Part shown: positions 1 through 8,660 of the stretch, in pieces
Layout: each line of letters starts with the position of its first letter
Position numbering within the stretch: position 1 is the first letter of the stretch
Assembly (NCBI RefSeq): GCF_003970695.1
Contig: NZ_CP034570.1
Span: forward strand, 868,001-932,000
Origin: Maribacter sp. MJ134
GTDB taxonomy: Bacteria > Bacteroidota > Bacteroidia > Flavobacteriales > Flavobacteriaceae
Direction of reading: 5' to 3'
DNA length: 64,000 nt
Program-made: the position numbers and the translations under genes
The notes under the pieces: model-generated
The model's input: the letters and a program-made list of their open reading frames with translations, nothing else
Database searches by the model: none
What the model was told of the DNA's origin: nothing

Positions 1-582
1 CTGTCTAGCTACGGCTTTACCCTTAATAAAGTAGAGGTGCCAAAAACACTACGGGTAAGTGAGGCATTTTTAGTAGCAAACCCCCAACGACATAGCCAAA
101 TTAATGAACAAGAAGTAATCCCTCCTTTTTTAGGGAGTAGGTTTACTGGTTTTAAAGAGGCCTTGGCTTTTAAGGAATCTCAAGGTAATTATTTTGTAAT
201 AAATACCTACGGGTACTTGGGCAAATATCAATTTGGTATAAATACGCTCAATTTGGTAGGGGTATACAGTGGTAAGGAGTTTTTAAGTGATCCGCAGCTT
301 CAGGAAAAGGTTTTTGATATCAATCTTTCTAGGAACAAATGGATTTTAAGAAGGGATATCAAAAGGTTTCAGGGTAAATATATCGACGGAATAAAAATCA
401 CGGAATCCGGTATTTTGGCTGCGGCACACTTAGCAGGACCAGGAAACGTGCAGCGCTACTTACGTTCTTTTGGAAAAAAAGATGTGACCGATGGTTATGG
501 TACATCCATAGCCAACTACATTCATAAGTTTTCTGGATACGACACCTCAGTAGTCACAGCGGTAAGAAACCCAAGGATATAA
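1..582 (+). CDS. Peptidoglycan-binding/LysM-associated transglycosylase-like protein, 5' end cut off
   Basis: The reading frame is open from the first base of the window, so the gene starts outside it and only the last 193 codons are visible. The recognisable block runs from FKEALAFKESQGNY through GYLGKYQFG to ILAAAHLAGPG and ends near KFSGYDTS. This is the lysozyme-like core of a flavobacterial family usually labelled peptidoglycan-binding protein LysM; ESxG and AAAHLAGPG are its most conserved parts. A role in cell-wall turnover is inferred from the family. A GTG at base 37 could serve as a start but would cut off residues in the same open frame, so I treat the gene as partial. A clear terminator follows the stop. 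Confidence 0.75.
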   Translation: MSSYGFTLNKVEVPKTLRVSEAFLVANPQRHSQINEQEVIPPFLGSRFTGFKEALAFKESQGNYFVINTYGYLGKYQFGINTLNLVGVYSGKEFLSDPQLQEKVFDINLSRNKWILRRDIKRFQGKYIDGIKITESGILAAAHLAGPGNVQRYLRSFGKKDVTDGYGTSIANYIHKFSGYDTSVVTAVRNPRI

Positions 583-609
583 AAAGTTAAATTAGATATG
601 AAAATGGGG

Positions 610-640
610 AACCCTGGCATTAAGTTGTCAGGGTTTTTTA
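610..640 (+). terminator. Rho-independent terminator after the LysM-associated gene
   Basis: A 7-bp inverted repeat, AACCCTG at 610-616 with CAGGGTT at 629-635, is followed by a T run on the plus strand. It lies between the plus-strand gene ending at 582 and the convergent methyltransferase gene ending at 638. Confidence 0.75.
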
Positions 641-1351
641 TGCTTGAATAATAAAGATAGTGGGTCTTTTGTGTAAATCGATATGCTCGTGCTTCCATTG
701 AGCAATAGATTTAGTGGCAATATATTCTGTGGTCAAGGTAATATCGCAAGCTACACATACTATAGTGGAGGGAAGCAAGGTTTTCTGTAGTTCTTCTAAA
801 AGCTTGTTGTTGCGATAAGGGGTTTCTATAAAGAGTTGCGACTGTGCTTCTTCCCTGGATTTTTTCTCCAAGCGTTTAATTTCTTTTTTTCTATCCGAAC
901 TATCTATCGGTAGGTAGCCGTTAAAAGCAAAATTCTGTCCGTTAAGACCACTTGCCATCAAAGCAAGAAGGATAGAGGAGGGTCCTACCAAAGGAACTAC
1001 CTTAATATGCTTTTCGTGTGCTATTTTCACCACCGCAGCACCAGGGTCTGCCACCCCTGGGCAACCAGCTTCCGAAAGAATGCCCATATCGTAACCTTCT
1101 AGACAGGGGTCTAAAAAACTGGGTATTTCAGAGGCCTCGGTAAATTTATTGAGTGCAAATAACTTTAGGGATGGTTGGGATTTTCTTGGGCTAATTTTTT
1201 TTATGAAATGGCGTGCTGTCTTTTCGTTTTCAACAATATAGTGTTCAATTTCCTCAATAGCTCTCTTAATGGAAATGGGCAATACTTCCAATGGCGGTAT
1301 ATCTCCCAAAGTGGAAGGTATCAAATAAAGTTTTCCAAGTTTATCGGCCAT
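638..1351 (-). CDS. SAM-dependent methyltransferase, tetrapyrrole-methylase fold (RsmI paralogue)
   Basis: This 237-residue protein has the fold of RsmI, the 16S rRNA cytidine 2'-O-methyltransferase. The visible motifs are a DPG-type loop (SEAGCPGVADPG), the VPLVGPSS turn and the IETPYR segment. Flavobacteria often carry this shorter paralogue beside true RsmI, so rRNA methylation is only a family-level guess. I chose the ATG at 1351, giving MADKLGKLYLIPS, because the longer frame runs deep into the upstream phosphatase gene and adds no family sequence. With this start the two genes overlap by 11 bases, consistent with translational coupling downstream of the phosphatase. Confidence 0.8.
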   Translation of the reverse strand: MADKLGKLYLIPSTLGDIPPLEVLPISIKRAIEEIEHYIVENEKTARHFIKKISPRKSQPSLKLFALNKFTEASEIPSFLDPCLEGYDMGILSEAGCPGVADPGAAVVKIAHEKHIKVVPLVGPSSILLALMASGLNGQNFAFNGYLPIDSSDRKKEIKRLEKKSREEAQSQLFIETPYRNNKLLEELQKTLLPSTIVCVACDITLTTEYIATKSIAQWKHEHIDLHKRPTIFIIQA

Positions 1352-1808
1352 AATTTGTTTCAAGTTTTGCAGCAATTTTGGCACAGGCGCTATCAATAAG
1401 GTGATACACCATCTCAAAGCCATCATGTTCGCCATAATAGGGGTCGGGAACCTCCGTTTCAGCGTTGTCCGATTCCTCTAAAAGCAATTTTACTTTTGAT
1501 ATGTCATCCGCAGTTGTAGCTAGACGAACGATATTCTTATAGTTGCTTTCGTCCATAGCATAAATCATGTCAAAGCTATCAAAATCACTGGGTGTAAATT
1601 TCCGGCACCTTTGTTGGCTAATATCTATATCATATTTCTTGGCTACCGCAATAGACCTTGGGTCCGGCGCATTACCTATATGATAGCCCGCTGTACCCGC
1701 GGAATCTACAAAAACATTTGATGTATCCACTTTATTTTTGAGAATACCTTCCGCCAATGGTGACCTACAAATATTTCCTAGGCATACCATTAAAACACTC
1801 TTTTTCAT
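1341..1808 (-). CDS. Low-molecular-weight protein-tyrosine phosphatase
   Basis: The protein has 155 residues, the normal size for the LMW-PTP family. The phosphate-binding loop CxxxxxR is complete (Cys9 to Arg15, CLGNICRS) and the general-acid loop DPYYG lies in the C-terminal third. It should hydrolyse phosphotyrosine or small aryl phosphates in the cytoplasm, probably by a phosphocysteine intermediate as in the family. It sits 7 bases after the dnaA stop and overlaps the methyltransferase start, so dnaA, this gene and the methyltransferase look like one transcription unit. Its substrate cannot be told from context. Confidence 0.9.
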   Translation of the reverse strand: MKKSVLMVCLGNICRSPLAEGILKNKVDTSNVFVDSAGTAGYHIGNAPDPRSIAVAKKYDIDISQQRCRKFTPSDFDSFDMIYAMDESNYKNIVRLATTADDISKVKLLLEESDNAETEVPDPYYGEHDGFEMVYHLIDSACAKIAAKLETNYGR

Positions 1809-1815
1809 CTAAATT

Positions 1816-3240
1816 TTAGGAGAATTTCTTTGTCAGGTCATCAATATACTTACGAAACTGCTTATCTGTTTCAGCAAGATTATCTACTGTTTTACAGGCG
1901 TGTAGCACTGTGGCGTGGTCTCTTTTACCTATCTGTGAACCAATACTGGCGAGAGAGGCTTTCGTAAACTTCTTAGCAAAGAACATTGCCAGTTGCCTTG
2001 CTTGAACAATATGTCTTTTTCTAGTCTTGGACTGTAAAGTGGCCACATCCATTTCAAAGTAGTCGGACACCACTTTTTGAATGTAATCTATAGATACTTC
2101 TCGTTTGGTATTTTTTACGAATTTCTCAACTACCTGTTGTGCTAATTCTAAAGTAACCTCACGTTTATTCAGCGTGGACTGGGCTATTAGTGAAATTATG
2201 GCACCCTCTAACTCTCGGATATTCGTTTTTATGTGTTTGGCAACGTACTCGATAATGTCTTCGGGCATTTCAACGCCGTCACGGTATAGCTTATTCTTTA
2301 GAATAGAAATACGGGTTTCGTAATCCGGACTTTGCAATTCTGCGGATAAGCCCCATTTGAAACGGGATAGTAAGCGTTGTTCAATATCCTGCATGTCTAC
2401 AGGAGCTTTATCGGACGTGAGCACCACCTGTTTGCCGTTTTGATGTAGATGATTGAAGATGTGGAAGAAAACATCTTGAGTTCCCGACTTACCAGAAAGG
2501 AATTGGACATCATCAATAATCAATACGTCAATAAGCTGATAGAAATGAATGAAATCATTCCTGGTATTCTTTTTTACGGACTCTATATACTGTTGAGTGA
2601 ATTTCTCCGCAGAGATATACAGCACCGTACGTTCTGGATATTTATCTTTTATTTCAACCCCAATGGCGTGGGCTAAATGGGTTTTACCTAAACCAACACC
2701 TCCAAAAATCAATAAGGGATTAAAAGAAGTACCTCCCGGTTTGTTCGCAACCGCCATACCGGCAGAACGCGCAAGCCTATTGGAATCTCCTTCCAAGAAA
2801 TTATCAAAATTATAATTTGGGTTCAGTTGCGATTCTATCTTAATATTGCGGATACCTGGAATAACAAATGGATTCCGAAGTTCAGGATTTTTAGATTTAA
2901 TAGGAACATCCATTTCCTGCGGAGTCATGTTACCCCGATTTGAACTTGGTATTTTCTCCGTAAAGGGTTCCTTGTTGCCATACGTGTTTTCCATACGTAT
3001 GATATAGACCAATTTAGCAGTTTCACCTAGTTCCTTCGTAAGGGCTACTTTTAATAGTTTAACATAGTGCTCCTCTAACCACTCGTAAAAGAATTTACTA
3101 GGCACCTGAATGCTCAAAGCATTCTCTGTTAATTTGATAGGCTTAATGGGTTCAAACCAAGTTTTGAATGCCTGCGGTTGGATATTATCCTTGATAAATT
3201 CCAAACAATTTTCCCAAACGGAATTAGCAGTAACACTCAT
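1816..3240 (-). CDS. dnaA: Chromosomal replication initiator protein DnaA
   Basis: This 474-residue protein is a full-length DnaA. It shows the N-terminal helicase-loading domain, a variable linker around residues 95-130, the AAA+ domain with Walker A (GGVGLGKTHLAHA), Walker B (LIIDDVQFL) and sensor/Arg-finger segment (LLSRFKWGL), and the C-terminal DnaA-box-binding domain ending in the signature KRDHATVLHACKTV. It binds DnaA boxes and opens oriC. No cluster of DnaA boxes is evident beside the gene, which fits Bacteroidota, where oriC is often elsewhere. The 206-base region upstream is shared with a divergent thioesterase and holds an inverted repeat close to the start. Confidence 0.98.
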   Translation of the reverse strand: MSVTANSVWENCLEFIKDNIQPQAFKTWFEPIKPIKLTENALSIQVPSKFFYEWLEEHYVKLLKVALTKELGETAKLVYIIRMENTYGNKEPFTEKIPSSNRGNMTPQEMDVPIKSKNPELRNPFVIPGIRNIKIESQLNPNYNFDNFLEGDSNRLARSAGMAVANKPGGTSFNPLLIFGGVGLGKTHLAHAIGVEIKDKYPERTVLYISAEKFTQQYIESVKKNTRNDFIHFYQLIDVLIIDDVQFLSGKSGTQDVFFHIFNHLHQNGKQVVLTSDKAPVDMQDIEQRLLSRFKWGLSAELQSPDYETRISILKNKLYRDGVEMPEDIIEYVAKHIKTNIRELEGAIISLIAQSTLNKREVTLELAQQVVEKFVKNTKREVSIDYIQKVVSDYFEMDVATLQSKTRKRHIVQARQLAMFFAKKFTKASLASIGSQIGKRDHATVLHACKTVDNLAETDKQFRKYIDDLTKKFS

Positions 3241-3283
3241 AGTTGTAAACGTTCTCGTTTATTGGTTAGTTAATAGTTTGCTG

Positions 3284-3313
3284 GAGCATCAATTTCATAT
3301 AGATTTGATGCTC
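3284..3313. promoter_or_regulatory. Inverted repeat in the dnaA leader region
   Basis: GAGCATCAA at 3284-3292 is matched by its exact reverse complement TTGATGCTC at 3305-3313 with a 12-base spacer, 43-73 bases upstream of the dnaA ATG. No T run follows on either strand, so a terminator is unlikely. It could be an operator or a leader hairpin controlling dnaA. Confidence 0.4.
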
Positions 3314-3446
3314 TTATAAGGTAGGCAAATATGTGAACAAAAATTCTAAAAAAAAAATCAATTACTATTGAATTTGAGCTTTTTTTTTACCATGTTCGCT
3401 GCCCTAAAGGGGGAGCTTCTAAATATATACCTTTTACTTTAAAAAA

Positions 3447-3845
3447 ATGAAATGTAATACAATTTCTTTTCGCGTTAGGTATGGAGAAACAGACCAGATG
3501 GGTGTAGTTTATCACGGTAATTATGCTCAATATTTGGAGATGGGGAGAGTAGAGTGGCTCCGTAAACTGGGCATTTCTTATAAGGAAATGGAAGAAAATG
3601 GAATCATGCTACCTGTTATCAATCTCAATATCAAGTATTTAAAGTCGGCCTATTATGACGATCTAATTTTTGTAAAGACCATACTCAAAAAAACGCCCTC
3701 CGTGAGGATTGAGTTCAACTATATCATTACCAATGAGAAGGAAGAAGTTTTGGTAGAGGCGAACACCGTTTTAGCGTTCATGAACGTTAGTAAGAAAAGA
3801 CCTATAAAATGTCCAGATTTTATCTTAGACAGATTGGATTCTTGA
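3447..3845 (+). CDS. Acyl-CoA thioesterase, 4HBT/YbgC-like hot-dog fold
   Basis: The 132-residue protein has the standard length and layout of a 4HBT thioesterase. The active-site segment is RYGETDQMGVVYHGNYAQYLE near residues 11-31, with the DxxGxxxxxxY pattern of the family; the central hot-dog helix follows (EWLRKLGISY). It should hydrolyse short or medium acyl-CoA thioesters in the cytoplasm. It is transcribed away from dnaA and is followed by convergent genes, so it is probably monocistronic. The physiological substrate is unknown. Confidence 0.88.
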   Translation: MKCNTISFRVRYGETDQMGVVYHGNYAQYLEMGRVEWLRKLGISYKEMEENGIMLPVINLNIKYLKSAYYDDLIFVKTILKKTPSVRIEFNYIITNEKEEVLVEANTVLAFMNVSKKRPIKCPDFILDRLDS

Positions 3846-3875
3846 TCATACTTTTTGAAAAGGAAAGAATACCGT

Positions 3876-4487
3876 TCAGTCCATTGCGGATACTTCAATT
3901 TTATGCAGGGTTTTTAAATCATAGACTACCGATTTCATTTCGCTCTTGCGGACCGCTAAACGAATCTCACAATCCAAATTCAGTTTTTGTGAGCTTATTC
4001 GTAACTGCTTCTTTTTAATGAACCGCATCACTTGGTCCATCTCCGCATATTCAAATTTTAGGCATAGCTGTGCCTCAATGACCTTTTCAATAATAACAGC
4101 CTGTTCTAAGACAAGTTTAGCAGTTTCCCTGTAAGCACTGATTAAACCACCTACTCCCAGTTTGGTTCCACCAAAAACACGGACCACCGCAATAAGGATG
4201 TTTGTAACCTTAAAGGACTGTATTTGTCCATAAATGGGCATTCCTGCCGAATTATTGGGTTCTCCGTCATCATTTGCCCTGTAGGATGGATTTTGAACGC
4301 CTAGCTGCCAAGAATAACACACGTGATTCGCGGTTGGGAACCGTTTTCTAAGTTCTTCGGTGTACTGTTTAGCATCTTCTTCATTTTTAATAGGAAAGGC
4401 AAATCCGTAAAATTTGCTCTTCTTTTCTTTGAAAAGTACTTCTTCCGTAGCCTTGATAATTGTTTTGTACGTGTCCCTTTCTTCCAT
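3876..4487 (-). CDS. YigZ/IMPACT family protein
   Basis: The 203-residue protein carries the conserved N-terminal UPF0029/Impact domain: KSKFYGFAFP, then the NHVCYSWQLG and DDGEPNNSAGMPI segments and the VVRVFGGTKLGVGGL block, followed by a small ferredoxin-like C-terminal domain (DUF1949-like). In other organisms these proteins bind ribosomes or nucleic acid; a precise role here is not known. It starts 2 bases after the stop of the upstream transporter gene, so it is the last gene of the ribD-HAD-transporter-yigZ run. Confidence 0.88.
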   Translation of the reverse strand: MEERDTYKTIIKATEEVLFKEKKSKFYGFAFPIKNEEDAKQYTEELRKRFPTANHVCYSWQLGVQNPSYRANDDGEPNNSAGMPIYGQIQSFKVTNILIAVVRVFGGTKLGVGGLISAYRETAKLVLEQAVIIEKVIEAQLCLKFEYAEMDQVMRFIKKKQLRISSQKLNLDCEIRLAVRKSEMKSVVYDLKTLHKIEVSAMD

Positions 4488-4489
4488 AA

Positions 4490-5353
4490 TTAAGAAAATG
4501 CTACGAGTAGAATACTGATGATGGCAAGACCAATACCCAGCCAGTTTCTAGATTCAAGTTTTTCTTTGAACAACAAAATACCGAGAAAGGTAGATAGCAT
4601 TACAATGCCTACGTTGTTCAAGGTAAATATGGAAGCGCTGCTTAAACCTTTATAATCTAGGGCTTTTAAGAGAAAGTATATGGAAAAGAAATTAGGCACT
4701 CCTAAAAGAATACCTCCACCAATATTTCTAAAATTTACTTTTACTGGTTTTCTTCTACTGTTCGCTAGAATAAAAATAAGACCGACCACGGCCGCTGTCG
4801 CAAAAACGGTGGCAGAAAACAGGGCAAACTCATTTTCGGGAACATACAGCTCTTGAAAGAATTTAATGGCCGTGTCTATGGCCCCGGAACCTAAGAAAAC
4901 CAAGAAGGGAAGGGTCAACATGGATAGTTTAAAGACATCGCTATTTCTTTTAACAGAAACGAAGTACACCGCGAGAACGGCGATAATAATCCCGATTATC
5001 TTTACCGACCCGAGATATTCGTTATAGAGGAACACCCCTAGAAACGCAGGCAGCACAAAAGACATTTTAGTTGCTACCGAGGCTACGGAAACCCCTAGTT
5101 TTTGTGAGGTTGCGGCCATGATATTAAAAACAAGAATGAACAGGACTCCTAAGGCCATAGCCCCTAAAAACCAATTTTTTTGGGGGATACTGCTCAATTC
5201 CACTTTACCTTCATAGAACAATAGCCCTACGATACAGGCTACCACATAATTGGTGATGATGGCATAAAGGGTCTCTATTTTAAACCTGGTGTAAAGTTTA
5301 AAGATCACAAAAATAAAACTGGAAAAAAGTATACTCAGGAGAAGGTATTGCAT
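4490..5353 (-). CDS. DMT-superfamily (EamA-like) transporter
   Basis: The 287-residue protein is almost entirely hydrophobic with about ten predicted membrane segments and an internal repeat of two five-helix halves, the typical EamA layout. Short charged loops (SVKRNSD, NSRRKP) separate the halves. It is placed directly against the HAD gene, with the stop of that gene one base from this ATG. Members export or import small metabolites such as amino acids; the substrate is not predictable. Location in the ribD run suggests co-expression rather than a riboflavin role. Confidence 0.82.
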   Translation of the reverse strand: MQYLLLSILFSSFIFVIFKLYTRFKIETLYAIITNYVVACIVGLLFYEGKVELSSIPQKNWFLGAMALGVLFILVFNIMAATSQKLGVSVASVATKMSFVLPAFLGVFLYNEYLGSVKIIGIIIAVLAVYFVSVKRNSDVFKLSMLTLPFLVFLGSGAIDTAIKFFQELYVPENEFALFSATVFATAAVVGLIFILANSRRKPVKVNFRNIGGGILLGVPNFFSIYFLLKALDYKGLSSASIFTLNNVGIVMLSTFLGILLFKEKLESRNWLGIGLAIISILLVAFS

Positions 5354-5956
5354 CTAAATTCTTTTGGTTAATTCCGTAATATCTTCTTGTCCTACACTGA
5401 GGTTCCAAACCTTTATTCCCAATAACGATGCGCTATCCGTATTTTCTTTGGTATCGTCAATAAACAGGGTTTCAGTAGGGCGGAGTCCGTTTTGGGCTAA
5501 CACGTATTTGTAAATATCCGCATTTGGCTTGCGCATGTGTATTTCGTGAGACAGGTAAAATTTCTCAAAACAGTTTTTGAATCGGTTATAACGGTCTAAA
5601 CCCATGGTTTCCTTGACGTAGGTAATATGCAAATCATTCGTATTGCTCAATAAAAAGAGGCGGTACGTGTTTTGCTTTTTTAGTTTTTCGATAAAGTCCA
5701 AGCGGTGCTCTGGAAAATCAAGGATTATGGAATTCCATGCGCTGACGATGCGCTCTTTATCCGCCTGCGGAAAAATTTCATTCAGGGCTGTCACATAACT
5801 GTCCGAACTCATCAGGCCCATCTCGTAGTCCTTTGCCAAGATGTCCAATTCCGGTGTAAGTTCCGTGAACCCAAAAAGGGCCATATGTTTAAAAATCGCT
5901 GGTTTATCCAAGTTGATAAAGATATCCCCAAAGTCAAAAATTATATTCTTAATCAT
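5354..5956 (-). CDS. HAD-superfamily hydrolase, YihX/epoxide-hydrolase-N-like
   Basis: The 200-residue protein shows the HAD motifs in order. Motif I is IIFDFGDIFINLD near residues 5-17, with the second aspartate replaced by glycine (DFGDI), as is common in the alpha-phosphatase/YihX branch. Motif II is LLSNTN and motif IV is LFIDDTKEN. A helical cap lies between motifs I and II. It probably dephosphorylates a sugar phosphate or flavin-related phosphate. It overlaps ribD by 8 bases, and an unidentified HAD phosphatase is needed in the riboflavin pathway after RibD, so such a role is possible but unproven. Confidence 0.82.
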   Translation of the reverse strand: MIKNIIFDFGDIFINLDKPAIFKHMALFGFTELTPELDILAKDYEMGLMSSDSYVTALNEIFPQADKERIVSAWNSIILDFPEHRLDFIEKLKKQNTYRLFLLSNTNDLHITYVKETMGLDRYNRFKNCFEKFYLSHEIHMRKPNADIYKYVLAQNGLRPTETLFIDDTKENTDSASLLGIKVWNLSVGQEDITELTKRI

Positions 5957-7022
5957 TCTTTAGCACGGTTAATTGGTCGTTTTGAATCGTCTGCTGGGAA
6001 AGGATACGGCCTTTAATAACAGGAGCTGAGACACCATTTTCAAAAGAAACCACACCTGTAAATACGCGTGCTTCATCCCATAAATTAGTATCAATAAAGG
6101 TTTGTAGAGTCTGGGTACCTCCCTCTATAATGATACTTTGAAGTTGTAGCCGGTATAAGGCATCGCAGATTTCCTGGGCAATGTTTTCTGAACGAAGCAC
6201 TTCACAGCGAATACTGGCAGTGTCCGCGGGCGTATCCGTTTTTCTTGTAAAAACTATCGTTTTTTGACTTCCGTCCAATACATGATAATCATCTGTAATC
6301 TTTAAACTCGTATCAATAACAATCCTAACCGGAGATTTTCCTGTCCAGGACCGTACGTCTAACCTTGGGTTGTCTTCCAAGACGGTCGTTGTGCCCACCA
6401 AAATACCCTGTTCTTCACTACGCCATTTATGCACCCATTGCCTAGAAGCGGCCGTGGTAATCCAATATGGTTCAGGATTGGCCGCTCTACGTTCTTTACC
6501 CGGGGCAATAAAACCATCGATTGTCTGGGCCCACTTTAGTATAATAAAAGGGCGCTTTTTAAGGTGAAAGGTCAGAAAACGTTTGTGATGTGCAGCGCAG
6601 TTTTCTTCTAGAACGCCTGTAACCACCTCACAATTGGCCTGTAACAGTTTTTGTATTCCCTTGCCCGCTACTTTTTCGTGAGGGTCCCGCAGCCCAATGA
6701 CCACCCTTGGGATTTTATGTTTCACTATCAAATCCGCACATGGAGGTGTTTTTCCGTAGTGGGAGCAGGGTTCTAGGGTAACGTACAGACAGGCATTGGA
6801 AAGTAAAGACGTATCGTCCACCGAGTCAATAGCGTTCACTTCGGCGTGCGGACCACCAAAAGGACTGGTATATCCTTCACCGATGATTTTACCATTATGT
6901 ACGATAACAGCACCTACCATAGGATTCGGGGCCGTGGTACCCAATCCGTTTTTGGCAATTTCTAGGCAACGCAGCATGTAGCGTTCGTCTGTGGAAAGGC
7001 TGTTCTTCTTTTGGTAGGGCAT
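5949..7022 (-). CDS. ribD: Bifunctional riboflavin biosynthesis deaminase/reductase RibD
   Basis: RibD deaminates the pyrimidine product of GTP cyclohydrolase II and then reduces its ribosyl group. The N-terminal zinc deaminase domain shows HAE (His59) and the PCxxxGKTPPC motif (Cys86, Cys95). The C-terminal reductase domain shows KWAQTIDGF and the late IIEGGTQTL segment. At 357 residues it has the usual length. The longest frame begins at a TTG; I chose the ATG three codons later. It is followed by an overlapping HAD phosphatase. No FMN riboswitch-like structure is apparent in the roughly 100 bases upstream. Confidence 0.95.
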   Translation of the reverse strand: MPYQKKNSLSTDERYMLRCLEIAKNGLGTTAPNPMVGAVIVHNGKIIGEGYTSPFGGPHAEVNAIDSVDDTSLLSNACLYVTLEPCSHYGKTPPCADLIVKHKIPRVVIGLRDPHEKVAGKGIQKLLQANCEVVTGVLEENCAAHHKRFLTFHLKKRPFIILKWAQTIDGFIAPGKERRAANPEPYWITTAASRQWVHKWRSEEQGILVGTTTVLEDNPRLDVRSWTGKSPVRIVIDTSLKITDDYHVLDGSQKTIVFTRKTDTPADTASIRCEVLRSENIAQEICDALYRLQLQSIIIEGGTQTLQTFIDTNLWDEARVFTGVVSFENGVSAPVIKGRILSQQTIQNDQLTVLKND

Positions 7023-7129
7023 CGGTCGCAAGGGTTTATTTCTAGCGCTAAAAACTTTAGGATTATACGCAATTCACGTATCTTCACGCATCAAAAATAG
7101 TACATTAAAACCTATTGAAAAGCAATATT

Positions 7130-7618
7130 ATGGCAACTGCGCTAATCAGGGAAATAAAGAAATCGGACAACGCCCAAGTAGCTCGTGTAATTCGGAAAGT
7201 ATTGGTTGATCTTGGGGTTCCAAAAGTAGGTACTGCCTATGCCGATACCGCTCTAGACCACATGTACGAGAATTATGATGTACCCAGGGCCAATTATTAT
7301 GTGGTGGAGGAAGATGGCGAGATACTGGGTTGCGCTGGCATTGCCCAACTGGAGAACTATGAGGGTAACGTTTGTGAGCTACAGAAAATGTATTTTCTGG
7401 AAGAAGCCAGGGGAAAAGGATTGGGCGCACAAATGATGAGCATTTGCCTAAAAAAAGCTAGGGAACACGGCTTTGAGCAGTGCTATTTGGAAACCATGCC
7501 CTTCATGAAGGCAGCTCAAAAACTGTATCAGAAATCGGGATTTAATTATATTGATGCTCCTATGGGCAATACCGGGCATTTTTCCTGTCCCGTTTGGATG
7601 TTAAAAACGCTGGATTAA
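7130..7618 (+). CDS. GNAT family N-acetyltransferase
   Basis: This 162-residue protein is a single GNAT domain. The acetyl-CoA-binding motif A is clear (EEARGKGLGAQMM, an R/QxxGxG/A loop), preceded by the strand ELQKMYF and followed by CYLETMPFMKAAQKLYQKSGF. The first ATG giving MATALIREIKKSD was chosen over an upstream TTG. It is transcribed away from ribD and 95 bases before prmC. The acceptor is unknown; proteins of this type in flavobacteria are conserved but uncharacterised. Confidence 0.85.
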   Translation: MATALIREIKKSDNAQVARVIRKVLVDLGVPKVGTAYADTALDHMYENYDVPRANYYVVEEDGEILGCAGIAQLENYEGNVCELQKMYFLEEARGKGLGAQMMSICLKKAREHGFEQCYLETMPFMKAAQKLYQKSGFNYIDAPMGNTGHFSCPVWMLKTLD

Positions 7619-7713
7619 AATCGTCGAAGTGTGACTAAAGTTTTACGAAAACATCATAGTATAAATTTAACGGAGTCCTTTCCCGGTCAGGTTGAGGCTT
7701 TAGTAGAGGGGCT

Positions 7714-8565
7714 ATGCTGTTAAGCGAAATAAATAACATTTTCCATGAGGAATTGAATCCGCTTTATGGAGAACAGGAAGTTTCTAGCTTTTTTTACCTG
7801 TTAATTGACCATTACCTAGGACTGGAAAGATTTGTACTGGCCTTACAACCCAACCTTGTTTTGACCAAAACGGAGGAAGAGCCTCTTTTTTCAGGATTAA
7901 GTGAACTAAAACAACATAAACCCATACAGCATATTATAGGGTACACGGAGTTTATGGACATGAAATTCAAGGTGGGCCCGGAGGTGCTTATTCCACGACC
8001 GGAAACCGAAGAATTGGTTCGGTGGATTCTAGAGGATTGTAATACTCAAAAAGAGGAGCGGTTACAAATTCTGGATATGGGCACGGGAAGCGGTTGCATC
8101 CCCATTAGTCTGGCCAAGCATTTAGAGTCGGCCGTTGTACATGCCTTGGATGTTTCACCGAATGCTTTGCGTATCGCAAGGAAAAACGCAGCGATGAATG
8201 CAGTGGATGTACACTTTTTTGAGGCGGATATCTTTCAATTAGAGATCCAAGCTACATATGATATTATTATATCTAACCCGCCTTATGTCAGGGAGTTGGA
8301 GAAAAAGGAAATGAGTCCAAATGTTTTGGAATACGAGCCCGATGTAGCCCTGTTCGTTAGCGATAAAGACCCATTGGTATTTTATAGGGCGATTGTTAAT
8401 TTTGCAGCACAAAGTTTATCCGAAAAGGGTTGTCTGTATCTAGAAATAAATCAATATTTGGGCGAGGAGATGGTGCAGTTGCTAGCGACGCATAATTTTA
8501 AGCATATAGAACTAAGAAAAGATATGTTTGGAAATGACCGTATGATAAAAGGGGTGGTGAGTTGA
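7714..8565 (+). CDS. prmC: Peptide-chain release-factor N5-glutamine methyltransferase PrmC
   Basis: PrmC methylates the GGQ glutamine of release factors RF1 and RF2. The 283-residue protein has the helical N-terminal domain, the IPRPETEELV block (residues 93-102), the SAM-binding motif DMGTGSGCIP (121-130) and the catalytic NPPY motif (188-191, SNPPYVRE). Length and motif order match the family. It is probably co-transcribed with the GNAT gene upstream. A repeat-rich non-coding stretch follows. Confidence 0.95.
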   Translation: MLLSEINNIFHEELNPLYGEQEVSSFFYLLIDHYLGLERFVLALQPNLVLTKTEEEPLFSGLSELKQHKPIQHIIGYTEFMDMKFKVGPEVLIPRPETEELVRWILEDCNTQKEERLQILDMGTGSGCIPISLAKHLESAVVHALDVSPNALRIARKNAAMNAVDVHFFEADIFQLEIQATYDIIISNPPYVRELEKKEMSPNVLEYEPDVALFVSDKDPLVFYRAIVNFAAQSLSEKGCLYLEINQYLGEEMVQLLATHNFKHIELRKDMFGNDRMIKGVVS

Positions 8566-8570
8566 GAGCT

Positions 8571-8610
8571 GGGAGTAGGCGGTAGGCAGTTGACAGTGGG
8601 CAGTAGGTAG
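8571..8610. repeat. Degenerate short tandem repeat of a GTAGGCA-type unit
   Basis: Immediately after the prmC stop the sequence repeats variants of a 7-8 base unit (GAGTAGGC, GGTAGGCAG, TTGACAG, TGGGCAG, TAGGTAG). It is non-coding and G-rich on the plus strand. Similar short-unit tracts are common between flavobacterial genes; the function is not known. Confidence 0.6.
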
Positions 8611-8660
8611 TTTTAGTGAAAAGGAGTATCCCATATTTCACAGTTCAGCTTAATTTTGAA

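Noticed and set aside
3241-3446. Possible oriC beside dnaA
   Set aside because: Only one weak DnaA-box-like sequence (TGTGAACAA near 3332) was found and no cluster or long A+T-rich unwinding region with iterons, so an origin cannot be supported.
7023-7129. FMN riboswitch upstream of ribD
   Set aside because: The gap is too short and lacks the conserved RFN-element blocks.
7619-7723. Readable stretch following the GNAT stop in the same frame (about 34 codons up to TAA)
   Set aside because: The GNAT domain is complete at its stop and homologues end there, and the extension has no recognisable motif, so stop-codon readthrough is not supported.
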